44,547 nucleotides of DNA from Coptodactyla brooksi (Eukaryota > Arthropoda > Insecta > Coleoptera > Scarabaeidae), in NCBI GenBank assembly GCA_033557675.1, contig JAWQRM010000015.1, forward strand, positions 1 through 44,547, written 5' to 3'. The position numbers were made by a program, and so were the translations under genes. Below are positions 32,690-43,034 of the stretch, piece after piece (the first letter of the stretch is position 1; each line of letters starts with the position of its first letter). The notes under the pieces were generated by a model that was not told the origin of the DNA, made no database searches, and saw nothing but the letters and a program-made list of their open reading frames with translations.

Positions 32690-33270
32690 AAGTTGATGAC
32701 ATTCCACTCCGGATACAAAGGAATATTTTTTCAAATATCCAGGTCCACAAGTTCCAACTCACATTAAAGAACCGATAGAGTATTTTAAAGTATTTCCCAC
32801 AGACGAATTAGTAGATAGTATAATAAATGCTAAATAATTATATTAAGCAGAAAACAAAAACTTTGAAATCTTTATCAAATGAATCGTGTTGGAAAATATG
32901 GAAAGATGTGGAACGGAATGAATTTTTGGCCTTTCTTGGAGCACTTTTGTATCTGGAAACAATACCTTTGGCCAACACGAAAGGATATTAATCAACCAGG
33001 AACAATAGTGAGATACCATTTTTTCAAACACATTTTCAAGAACTAATTGAAAATATTTTGGATCCGCCACTTAAAATAAAACCTTACCAGTAATCAAAAT
33101 ATTAGAACTCATATTGGAAAAGCTAATATGACCATAAAAATGTATCTGTTGATGAGTCTGTTGTAGAATTCAAAGGGAATGTAGGTTTTGCTACTTAAAA
33201 TCCCAAAAACCAACAGAGTGGGATATGATAATGCATGTACTTGCTGACTCTAATACAGATTACGGCATAG
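32690..33270 (+). pseudogene. piggyBac-type transposase remnant (N-terminal half)
   Basis: Plus strand, several frames: EYFFKYPGPQVPTHIKEPIE, YFKVFPTDELVDSIINAK matches the piggyBac N-terminal block (P--YF--F-T-EL---I---TN). NEFLAFLGALLYL is the following EF-AFLG-L segment. Then DHKNVSVDESVVEFKGNVGF is the first catalytic block (VDE). PKNQQSG and VLADSNTDYGI correspond to the KP-EWG / LADS-TGY stretch. The C-terminal half cannot be followed past about 33270. It belongs to yet another piggyBac lineage; it is inactive. Confidence 0.75.
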
Positions 33271-33759
33271 GAAAATCTGCCTAAATCAAATCTCTCTCTA
33301 TTAAAATTCCTTTGCATTTATTTAAGAAACTTGTTCATAACGTTGGTTGTACAAAAGTATACCAGATGTAAGTATACCTTACTCAAGATACCTACATTTT
33401 CAAAAGCTAACATAGTAGCTTGAGGAAAAAATAAGACTTCACTCCTTTTTTGGAAGCTTAAGAGAAACACTGATTAACATTTCTCAGTCCTTGGGATGTG
33501 GAAGAAATGACGTATGTTAATAAAATAATATGAAATGGAGAACATGTAACAATCCATAAGCTTAAAGCAGTGTTAAACCATACCAATAATATGAATGATG
33601 TTGATCGGAGTAGTACTATATAACAAACTAGTATTTCTTAAGAAAATCCCTTAAATTTTGAGGAGACCCCTTCATCTGAGGTCTTCAACTATGTGCTATC
33701 ACTTTCTACATTCTATATAGATCCGTTCAAAAAGAGTATAACACTTAGAATAATAGACA
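33271..33759. other. Unassigned interval after the piggyBac remnant
   Basis: AT-rich sequence, possibly the decayed remainder of that piggyBac element. No readable motif. Confidence 0.35.
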
Positions 33760-33825
33760 TATTGGGTTATTCGGAAAGTTATTTCGTATTTTTCGCAGCG
33801 AAGGTGTTAGTTGTATTTTAACTAG

Positions 33826-33961
33826 CAAACTTCATTTTAGATCTTAGTAGGTAAAATATACTTTTCTGGTTCAATATTTTTTCAGAAGAGTATATTTTTC
33901 CTACTCAGATCTACAATTATTCACCCTTGCTATAAGCGGAATCTAAACAAACTTCATTTTA
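33826..33961. mobile_element. 108-bp insert containing a 76-nt hairpin, flanked by 14-bp direct repeats
   Basis: CAAACTTCATTTTA occurs at 33826-33839 and again at 33948-33961; the related mariner copy B3 has this site once (CAGCTTCATTCTA version). The inserted DNA begins with a foldback, 33838-33913. Its arm TAGATCTTAGTAGGTAAAAT pairs with ATTTTTCCTACTCAGATCTA, about 31 bp of stem with few mismatches and a ~13-nt loop. A 34-nt non-palindromic tail follows. Target repeats of this length point to LINE-type retroposition of a structured RNA. No polyA tail is visible. Confidence 0.75.
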
Positions 33962-33978
33962 ACCGTATATGCATTATA

Positions 33979-35807
33979 CAGGGTATCTGAAAAGTTTGGA
34001 AACGTTCAAATATCTTCAAAACGGATAGCGGGATCTTCTTGAAGTCGTGTCTTCATTTGTTTTTGAAATACATAGCCAACTTGATTGTTTTTCATTAGCA
34101 CTACGGGTCGAAAAAAATATTTTTGAAAAGAGCACTTTGTTCTGAATTCAGTGGTGTATTACATGCATAATTTTATTTTTATTAAAACAAAAAAAAACAC
34201 AAAGTTAGGTATGTAAGTCGGATGTGTTTTCGAACATTTTGACATAAATAACAAGAATCTTTTTTATAACTTTTCATTTTTGATACAATTTAAACAACAG
34301 CAAAAAAGAACTTTATCGTCAGAAGAATATTTTATTAACAAAATAGAGAAACTTCATTTTAGTAACAGGTGTATCTAAGAAGGGTTCAAAGTGGTGACCA
34401 TTTCTATGCAAATACACATTTGGTCCTTAAAATTTCTAAGAGTGTTTCTTAAGTACTCGGCAGGGACACATTTTGCATTTCGAGACGTATTTTTATCTTT
34501 AAATCCTCCAATTCTTTTGGGCGATCAACATACACTCGACTCTTTAGATAACCCCATAAGAAAAAGTCAAGCGGCGCTAAATCCGGCGAACGTGCTGGCC
34601 ACTCAATTCACCTTTCCGGAAGCGTTTCATTCAAAAAATTCCTGACAGTGACACTGTAATGTGCTCCATCTTGTTGGAAGGTAACATCTTTATTGGGGGA
34701 CTGTTCCATGATTGCCGGTAAAACTTGACTACGAAGCAAACATTTGTTCCCATTTAAATTTCCATCAGTCAAAAAAAAGGCTCAGCAACAATTCCAGCCC
34801 AAACATTAACTTTTGGGGGATGCTAAGTATGAATTTGCTCCATCCAATTAAGCAAAATGTTGCTTCATTCGAAAACACCACAGAATTTACAAAGTTTGGA
34901 TGTTGTGTACTTTTGTCAATTATATGCTCACAACATTCAACTCTACGGTCGTAATTGTCTTCTATCAATTGTTGTAAATGTTGCATTTTATATGAATGAT
35001 ACTTTGCTGCATTCAAAATATTTTCGACCGACCGTTTACAAATGTTATTGTTTAAAGCAAGTTGTCTAATCGATGTTTTGGGATTTTCTTGGAGCTCAAG
35101 CAAAACATTTAAAGAATATTTATCATCAGTTGCTGTTTTTCTCCGACCTTTTCTCCTGTTTTTCTTCGAATTTTCTCAATATTTTATAAACAGTCGATTT
35201 TTAAATTGGTTGCAGTTGCTGAGGATGGGCAACATTAACTAAATTAGGCACTTCTTGATAACTTCGTCTGCAATCTAGGCATCCCAACATCATTAAAAAC
35301 TCAATTTTTCCTTTTTCGCGTAAAAACTGCGCCATTGTCAAAATAAATAAGTTAAAACACAAATTTTCGGGATTTATTAAGAACTGTTATACGAACTTTC
35401 TAAACAGTAATTATTTGTTTCCATGTATTCATGGCCAACCTGGTAAGAAATTAAAAAAAAAGTTATAACAACTTGGCGGTTCGACCACCCACATTTTCAA
35501 AGCCAACTACTATTTTATTATTATTTTGTTTAGTTTAAATAAAAATAAAATATGAATGTGATATCATTGAATTCAGAAAAAATGCTGTTCTCAACAATAT
35601 TTCTGTTTACCGTAGTGGTAGTCAAAACAAATCAAGTTGGCTTTGAATCTCAAAAACAAATGAAGGTACAGTGTCAAAAAATTACTGAACATTGAGATTA
35701 TCCATTGAAAAGATTGAAATTACTCTTACTACTGTATGAAATTATAAGAAGATCCCATCATGCAATTTCAAGGTATTTGACCATTTCCAAACCTTTTAGA
35801 CACCGTG
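33979..35807 (-). mobile_element. Long-TIR IS630/mariner-type element, nearly complete
   Basis: The left end CAGGGTATCTGAAAAGTTTG and the right end (inverted) CACGGTGTCTAAAAGGTTTG are each flanked by TA (33977-33978, 35808-35809); the target in B3 has one TA at this place. The inverted similarity continues for about 150 bp: GGGATCTTCTT, CTTCATTTGTTTTTGA, AGCCAACTTGATT and CACTACGG are shared. The right arm contains about 85 bp more than the left. It encodes one transposase on the minus strand. Confidence 0.88.
34375..35335 (-). pseudogene. IS630/mariner-like transposase with DD33D-like spacing, recently inactivated
   Basis: From the ATG at 35335: MAQFLREKGKIEFLMMLGCL, a helix-turn-helix start. 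After frameshifts STVYKILRKFEEK follows, then an open stretch LLELQENPKTSIRQLALNNN, KRSVENILNAAKYHSYKMQH. The first catalytic position reads VVFSNEATF, asparagine where aspartate is expected. The second is intact in VTFQQDGAHYSVTV. The third is in ARSPDLAPLDFFLWGYLK, 33 residues after the second. One codon between them is TGA in a position where tryptophan (ERWIEWP) is expected. Downstream EYLRNTLRNFKDQM is in a shifted frame, ending at 34375. So there are few but decisive lesions. Confidence 0.85.
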
Positions 35808-36580
35808 TATGTTCTGACAGCTAACGTTGCAAAGTTTATGTGTGAATAATTTTGTTCCATTCTGTGCAATTGTTTTCTTTTTATGTCTTATGAAACACGG
35901 AGAATCAAAAACAGCATTTTTGGCACATTTTGCTTTTTTATTACAAAAAAAAGGTAAAAATGCTGTTCAAGCGAAAAAAGAATTAGTCGATGTGTATGGA
36001 AAAGATTTTGCAAACGTTTACAAAAGTTTGTAAAATTTTTTGCAAGTTTGCAACATTTTTGGGAGTTATTTTCAAACTTTTTGGAAGAATACCAGGATCA
36101 ATTCTAATGTGTACTATCTCACATCTGGACAAATTGCATGAGTTTTTGCAAACTGGTTTGAAACAGTTTTTGCGAAAGTTTGTAAAATTTTTAAGAGCTC
36201 TTTCCAAAATTTTTGGGAGAATACCACGAAAGGGTTGGACCAAATGGCAAAAGGTGTTGGACCAAAATTGCCTTGAAGAAAAGTGCCTTTCATTTTCATA
36301 AAAAAACGGAACTACTTTCCGAACAACCTAATAGATCCCAAACTCATTCATTAAAATTTTTTCTATAGGGAAAAAATATACTAAATTAGATTGGTTTATG
36401 TTAAACTTTGAACCTGGTTCTACACTCCTTTAAAGAAAAATCAGTTGACAGTTGCACAGTTTAGAGCATTAGTAACGACATCCAAATTAACGTTAAGCTT
36501 TCGCAAGCATTTCTAATTTAATTTAACCATTCATCTAAATATGTAGATTTGGAACCGTTGGCTTCGCAGTAAAATTAAGT

Positions 36581-36764
36581 AATTGCCACCATTTAACCAA
36601 ATCAAGATATTAATTGCTCGACACACGCTGCACTTACTATGTCAGTATCTTCGGGAGCGATACGTTAACATCTCTTGTCGTTATCGAAGATGCTAACATA
36701 GTTAGCGAAACGTGCGTCGAGTAATTAATTTCTTGTTTTGGTTATGTGGTGGCAATTCCTTAAC
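36581..36764. ncRNA. Inverted pair of hammerhead-ribozyme-like motifs, probably Penelope-derived
   Basis: 36581-36668 is inverted and about 75-80% similar to 36669-36764, meeting at the centre. In the plus-strand arm a stem GCTAAC/GTTAGC (36692-36697, 36701-36706) is followed by GAAAC (36707-36711), a tiny stem ACG/CGT and GTC (36716-36718). That matches the hammerhead layout stem II, GAAA, short stem III, cleavage triplet. Its CUGANGA box reads TCGAAGA. The minus-strand arm keeps stem I partners GCTC (36658-36655) and GAGC (36619-36616) around CCGAAGA, but its GAAAC is changed. Type I hammerheads with a minimal stem III are known from Penelope-like elements. Neither arm alone has an intact core, so present activity is doubtful. 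Confidence 0.5.
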
Positions 36765-38750
36765 TTTACCTTTAACTTTGCTTTTTACTCTGCTTTTATA
36801 TATGTCTAAATGTGAACGTTATCCGTACATCAGTATATACCTTGTCAAACAATTCTTGGAATAAATAACCCATTATTACTGGTTAGTCCATCCGTCTGTA
36901 TGTACCACTCACTCCACTATCAATTAAAACTACATTTTAAATTAAAAAAATGGTTACTATACGAACTAGTCACAGTAAGGTTTGCAGCATTGTTATATGT
37001 GTAGTTGTGGTACTTTTTTAAAGAAATAATTGAATATACATTATATTTTTGAGTGATAGCAAGCCACTAATATAGTAATCTATAATAACTAGGAAACATC
37101 CATCAATGCGAATTAAAAAATTATTAAAACTTAACGTCATTAAAATCAAATGATAGATTAATTTCAATTAACCATCAAAACTGATAGCCAATTGAAACTA
37201 TTTATCAGTTAATTGAAATCAATGTATTTTTTTATTAATTTAAGTGTTTACTACTAAAATATATTCGCGAGACTAACCTCTTTCTTTAACAAACAGCCAC
37301 AGCCTATCATATTATTGTAATTACTTCATATATGTTAATTAGTTAACTGGTGTACAAGACACTTTCACACTAATAGAGATATAGATCAATCTATCTGCCT
37401 AACAGACAAGTAGGCAGATAGATTGATCATTAAGTAACAAATGCTTGCAAAAAAAATTGAAAAAGAATTGTAGAGCCAGAGATACTTCATATCTAATATA
37501 ATATATATGTACTATATGCTACTATATAATGCAGACCTTGTTTTTAGGCCGAATTTCCTTGAATTTATTTCTTTGTTCATTTGACCCTGTTCATTTTTCA
37601 AATTGCCGATAAGGTTATTGTTTACAAAACCTTTGATATTTCACAATCGCCAAATGACAAGCCGATCTCATATTTTGTTATACTGTCTGAGTAGTTTGTT
37701 TTGAGAATTATCATTTATGCCTTGAAACAATTTCATTCATTAAAGTAAAATCTCAATTTTAATGTTTATCACTCAAAGGAAAGAAAAATACACTAATTTT
37801 GTTACTATGTTGTTCAAACACTAATGTACGGATTTTTCAATACATAAACTCTAAGATCCAAATGTACGCATGTGTGGAAATAATCATTACTGACTCGAAG
37901 TATTAGGCAAATACAACACCAATTATTCATTAATTCTACCACACGTCAACGTTTACTTATTTTTGGATAATTTTATAACTCTCCAATTATAACTTAATCT
38001 AATAGTACGGCATAGCTGTTACATATAAGTATATATCATCAAGAAAGAAACACTTCTCCATCCAATTACGACACTAAAGTTTATTAGAGGCATTAATTGT
38101 ATTGAAACTTATGTATATAAAGACCCAATTCCAGTTAGTGCCAAAATTGTTATTGATTCAGTAATGTTTTGCTATGCAATAATACTAGATAAAGCGTGAA
38201 TAAACATTTGCAGTACTCCTTAATGAGAATTGTTTAGGATGTTTGGTGCAAACACATCAACGTAAGCACCTAATTGTACATAAAATGTAAGCACATACAT
38301 CATAGATGATTCATATCATATATTGGCATATATCATTCCATAATGACGTGTATTAATCTATTTGTTAAGCAAATTATACGGCAGTAGGAATTGAGAATCA
38401 AGTGATTTTAACTAGACAAAAATATGGTATACATTTACAATTTAAATTATGTAAAACCATTTTATTTATGAAACGTGCGACTTAATGAATAATGCAAGCA
38501 AGTACTTAAATTAATATGTAATTGATTAAAGACTTAGCTTTATCTAAATCTTCTTATGAACTGGCTAAAGTAGTCTGCAGCCGTCCTTAGGACTAAATTT
38601 CTCCTTATTAATATAAGGAGTCTTATAAGAATTTCCTCTCTCCACCAACATAGCAGCTTCTAGACTTATCTACAATGTTAAGAAAGCAGTACCAAAAGTT
38701 TCTATTTTCAACTCATCCATGAACATTCGTGAACACATTCGATCAACTGA
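36765..38750. other. Unassigned AT-rich interval
   Basis: No gene, no transposase motif. Only the perfect hairpin at 37384-37428 stands out. Confidence 0.4.
37384..37428. repeat. Perfect 17-bp hairpin with 11-nt loop
   Basis: GATCAATCTATCTGCCT at 37384-37400 and its exact complement at 37412-37428, loop AACAGACAAGT. No mismatch in DNA that is otherwise strongly decayed, so it is either young or kept. Confidence 0.9.
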
Positions 38751-38754
38751 TTAA

Positions 38755-38880
38755 TTGTATTCCTCGAAGTTCTATGTAGAAACGAAGTCACTAACCAAGT
38801 TAACATCATCAGGAGCGATGAAAGACTTTCATCATCAGACAGTCTTTCATCTAGTTAGTCTTCGTGGTGACTTCGTTTCT
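38755..38880 (-). ncRNA. Second hammerhead-like motif in an inverted repeat
   Basis: On the minus strand GCTC (38816-38813) precedes an exact CTGATGA core box (38812-38806), then a stem TTAAC/GTTAG with loop TTG; the place of GAAA reads GACTTC, so the core is incomplete. The block ATCATCAGGAGCGATGAAAG is the counterpart of ATCTTCGGGAGCGATACG at 36648. A 15-bp terminal inversion TAGAAACGAAGTCAC / GTGACTTCGTTTCTA brackets 38777-38882. It is probably another Penelope-type fragment. Confidence 0.4.
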
Positions 38881-38884
38881 ACTT

Positions 38885-39745
38885 TGTTACAAAGCCAAAG
38901 GTTCCAAAGGTTGTTGCACGAATGCAGCTTTGCTCTTGATAAGTGAAAGGCTGAAAGTATGTCAATTTTTCCATAATACAATGAAGTTTTGCTACAGCTG
39001 TCATAAGGGTCATCTTTGTTACAAAACATTTGCTTCTACATATGAGGGTTCTTCTTCATTCAGCATTATGTAACAAGATCGTTTAATTTGCGCTAAACAC
39101 AATGATTTCTCATCAAAATAAGCTTTCTCTTTTTTCATAGCTTTTCCCAATTAAAGGACATGTAACAACTATCATCCGTTTTCCACCATTTTCGCCTCAT
39201 TTCAAGACACTGGAGTATTCAGCAACACGGGTATGTTCACAGGATATCGTCAATTAAACCGACTGCGACAGCGTCACTCCATTAGATTAATGGTTCTGTG
39301 GTAACATTTTCCGAAACACGTCCTATACTCTCCCTCTACAGGCCTGATTTGATATACCCGGGGTAATATATGGTTGTATTCTGAGCCCTCAATGTTTATT
39401 TATTCGGTGACCAGTTTTGTTTACTTTCTCCTGAGACTTTTGCATGTTTTTTGTATTTTGGAAGTAACACCATCAGTTATTTTTAAGTTATATTTTTTCT
39501 AGTACACTGTGGAAGCTTTTTTAGTAAGCGAAATAAAGCTTACAAGAAAAACAACGAATTTTTCGAAACACATTATTATTAACGTTAATTTGTGATCAGC
39601 TTTAAATTTAAGGTTTAAATTTTAATTTTGTAAACTTTTGTTAAATCACATTGTGCATAATCGCTTTAATGACCATGTTATTTCTGCCACTATGTGCTGA
39701 CTATTACTTCCTTTGCATTGCACATAACTTAATATGAAACAGTAG
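38885..39745. other. Unassigned interval
   Basis: No recognisable gene; open frames of 60-69 codons on both strands at 38755-39073 overlap the inverted repeat and carry no domain. Confidence 0.35.
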
Positions 39746-39747
39746 TA

Positions 39748-40782
39748 TTAGGTTGTTCAGAAAGTAATTTCGTTTTTTTGTGAAAATCAAAGGCACTTTT
39801 CTTAGAGAGTATAAATATTTTATGTAATTACATATTCACCATTTTGGTCCAAGACCTTTTGCCATCTTTCTGGCAGTAGCATGATTCCATGCTCATAAAA
39901 CTTCTGATTCTTGCTGGCAAAATACTGATCCAAGTCATTTTTCATGGCTTCATTTGAAGTAAAGGTTTTGCCGGTCAAAAAAAATTGTAGAGACCGAAAC
40001 AAGTAATAATCGGAAAGTGCCAGATCTGGAGAATATGGTGAATGATGTAGTACATCCCATCCAAGGTGTAAAAGCTTTTGGCGAGTTACCAAACTGGTAT
40101 GCAGTGTCGCATAATCTCTGTAGAACACTATACCTCTTCTATTGATCAACTATGGGCTTTTCGTTTGAGCAAATCATGCAATTTGTCCAGTTAATGACAG
40201 CACACTTTAGAGTTGATAGTGGTATTCTTCCAAAGATTTTGGAAAGAGCTCGCAAAAGTGTTTAAAACAGCTCCCAAAAAGTTTACAAACAACCTTGCAA
40301 AAAATGGTGCAAACCAGTTTGCAAAAAATTATGCAATTTGTCCAATTAATGACAGTACACTTTAAAATTGATCGTGGTATTCTCCCAAAAATTTTGAAAA
40401 TAGCTCCCAAAGATTCTGCAAATTTGCAAAAAAAATTGCAAACTTTTGGAAAAAATTTTCCAAACCAGTTTTGGTACTGGCATACTATCAACACATCTCC
40501 ATATACGTCACATAATTTTTTTCTTGCTTGAACGGCATTTCTACCTTTTTTGTAATAAAAAAGCAAAATATGCCGAAAATGCTGTTTTTGAGTATCCATT
40601 TTTCGTAAGACACAAAAAGAAAACAATTGCACAGAACCAGACAAAATATTCTCCCACATAAACTTTGCAATGAAAGTTGTCAGAATATATAATGCATATA
40701 CGGTTTAGAATGAAGCTGGCTGGTTAAAATACAACTAACGCCTCTGCTGCGAAAAAACGAAATTACTTTCAGAACAACCCAA
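39748..40782 (-). mobile_element. Mariner B derivative, copy B3, uninterrupted
   Basis: Ends TTAGGTTGTTCAGAAAGTAA at 39748 and, inverted, TTGGGTTGTTCTGAAAGTAA ending at 40782, with TA on both sides (39746-39747, 40783-40784). At 1.03 kb it is the cleanest copy and serves as reference for B0, B1 and B2. Order on the minus strand: leader, N-terminal helix-turn-helix, two internal repeat units, C-terminal third of a mariner transposase. Confidence 0.9.
39820..40599 (-). pseudogene. Mariner transposase with helix-turn-helix fused to repeats (B3)
   Basis: From the ATG at 40599: MDTQKQHFRHILLFYYKKGR, NAVQARKKLCDVYGD, QNWFGKF, a clear mariner N-terminus. The frame stays open into the repeats (KVCNFFCKFAESLGAIFKIF and onward to 40207), so the HTH is fused to a Phe/Cys/Lys-rich stretch unlike any transposase. 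The C-terminal part, 40149-39820, is open: INRRGIVFYRDYATLHTSLV, where HQDNARPH is expected, so the second catalytic aspartate is kept as RDYA. Then HHSPYSPDLALSDYYLF holds the third, and LPERWQKVLDQNGEYV the usual end. The first catalytic aspartate region is absent in every B copy. Confidence 0.88.
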
Positions 40783-41791
40783 TAGTCTCGTAGGAGAGAA
40801 ACTGAATATTTAAGAGGAACAGTTAGCGTTAGTTGATCTAATGTTAGACGCCTAATCTAATGTAATGCACCTTCTCTAAACAAGAAATATGAATGAAGTA
40901 CGATATAGAGGTGTCCACTAGCAACTTGAAAAGCAAAGAATTTTGAATTATAAAATAACAGTTGTAAAATAGGTGACACATAGGTGCTTCTAAATAGCGC
41001 GTAATATATAATTCCAGATGACATTGGAACACCTTTTAGTATGTTGCAACCGGAATGAGGTAGATGATAAAATAAAATTCTAATATAATTATAGTTATTT
41101 TGTCTCGCTACTTTCCAAGAGATATTTCATTAAAGATTATGATGTTAAATCAGAACTCTTGATGAGTTAACATAGTAAACACAATGAGCGAATTAATTTT
41201 TGTATACATTTCTTATTGAACATTTTCACTTATATTGGAATTTTGAGTTTTGAATACATTTTGGCAATAAAATTTGGTAGAAACTGTACCTATGTTTCCA
41301 GTACATTGTTTTGTTTATTCCGGTATGGGTTTTCCATTCTCCTTACCCACAGTTTTGTGTACAGACATTTACTTTAGTTATTTACCTTGGTGGTAGATGT
41401 AAATTGCTCATTCGGTTTTGATATTTAATATTCAGCAAATTAAACTCGCAGATACTGCAATTTCCTACGTTACCTAGGTGCATTAAGTCTTTTAAGGCCA
41501 GTTGAGGTTTTGAGATTCATGAAAATAAAAAATTCGATATATTCTTCTCTAATATAGAAAAAGTCATGTTCAATTATTTTCTAGTTGTAAAAATTCGAAT
41601 GAAAATCGAAACATTCGATATTAAGCTAAAAATGGAATTCAACTTGGATTTGAGTTCGACGGTTAAATTTCATAATGAAAATTTCAATTCTATGTGATAC
41701 TTAATAATCGTAGAATTAACAGTTAGGATTCATTTTGTAACCTGATAACTGGCTAAAAGTTACTTTCATCAATGAAGGAAAGTATAGAACT

Positions 41792-41905
41792 AGATTGGGT
41801 TGGTTTGGGTTGGATTGCACTCGCTTTAGGTTTTGGTTTAGTGGAGTTTGGATGGAGTTGGATTAAGATGTTCTGGCCTGGACTGGATGGGTTGATTTAA
41901 ATTAG
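41792..41905 (+). repeat. Strand-asymmetric GT-rich tract
   Basis: GATTGGGTTGGTTTGGGTTG and related GGATTGG, GGTTTTGG, GGATGG units continue to about 41905 with almost no C on this strand. It is degenerate and resembles telomere-like or G-quadruplex-capable sequence. Confidence 0.5.
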
Positions 41906-42808
41906 ACTCAGTTAGGAAAAAAGCTAATATTGTTCTTTCTAAATTATGCTATTATTAAATTTGTGATATTTTATAAATATAGTTACAATGCCCAACACAA
42001 TGTGTAAGAAACATTATGCATATTTGTTAATTTGGGTACACCTAGCATGGTGGGGGAAACCTTTTTCCTTAATATGGTCTGCTTTCATAGTTATTTTTTT
42101 TCGTCGAATACATCCTTACCGTAGGATTCTTTCTAAAGCACATCTTACCCGGGTATTGCAAAAAATTAAAAATATATGCAGAAAAATAAATTAAAAAATA
42201 AAAAGTAGATATGCAGAAAAAATTCATGCAGAGACCATCGTATTTATACAAAACGTTTACAAAAGGTAATTTTTTTGTAACCATATTTGTTTGATTTCAA
42301 TGCATGTTTCTCGGGCCTTCACTTTTGAATCTTTGCAGTTCTTGATATATTCTAAAGAATACATCAAAGATATTACAAATAAATTTTTTAAATGCAATTA
42401 ACATCGTTTGCATTCAGTTCCTGCATTTTTACAACCAACGATTTATTAGAGAATGATTGATGACTGCCTTAATAGCATCTTATTCATTTTTTTTCCTTTG
42501 AAATATTCAAACAACTATTATAAGGATGTTTCAGTGGGACCGCTGCACAGAAACAGAACCAGCGAGTTGGATAACACAACATATCACACAGCATAGCAAT
42601 GCTGCCCATGTGACATTTTTCTTTTTTAAAGTGCACTATGAATATTGCGTAAAAACCCAGTTACAGCAATTGGAAGGATAAAACAGCGTAAAAAGTCGAT
42701 AAATGCAAATAAATGCGAATATATATTTGCATGCATGAAGGCAATAAATAATAATGAACCAGCGATTACTCAGCTTCTGCGAACATTTTCACGTATCAGC
42801 AAGCTAAG

Positions 42809-42896
42809 TTTAAAGAACGTGTCATCTAAATATAAAGAAAGTGTCGTCTAAATATAAAGGACGTGTCAATTAAACACAATGAACGTGTCATCTTTT
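42809..42896 (+). repeat. 22-bp minisatellite, four units
   Basis: Units at 42809, 42831, 42853 and 42875, consensus TATAAAGAACGTGTCATCTA plus AA, 75-90% identical to each other. Confidence 0.9.
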
Positions 42897-43034
42897 CTTG
42901 GTAATGTCTTTAAGAAATTTGAGGAACAATTGACTATATGAAAACTGCGGGGGATATTCTTGAGACAGTTATTCACAATTATCAGCGAAACCGCTAAAGT
43001 ACAAATTACATGAAACTTGTAGGAACTGTTTTAA

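Larger units (their letters stand above)
33762..36331 (+). mobile_element. Mariner B derivative, copy B2, with two nested insertions and TA target
   Basis: The left end TTGGGTTATTCGGAAAGTTA at 33762 is preceded by TA (33760-33761). The right end in reverse reads TTAGGTTGTTCGGAAAGTAG, followed by TA at 36332-36333. The 5' leader is split first by a 108-bp insert at 33840-33947, then by a complete 1.83-kb element at 33979-35807. Removing both leaves a copy close to B3 in layout. Coding remnant: MKHGESKTAFLAHFAFLLQK, then GKNAVQAKKELVDVYGKDF (35890 onward), one and a half internal repeat units, and a KWQKVLDQN tail. Confidence 0.88.
40785..43030. other. Unassigned AT-rich interval
   Basis: No gene recognised. 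The 68-codon frame at 41988-42194 has hydrophobic stretches (LLIWVHLAWW, LIWSAFIVIFF) but an antisense frame is equally open and no start context or homology supports it. Confidence 0.35.

Noticed and set aside
41988..42194. Small membrane-like protein frame
   Set aside because: An equally long antisense frame exists and the hydrophobic stretches are expected from T-rich DNA.
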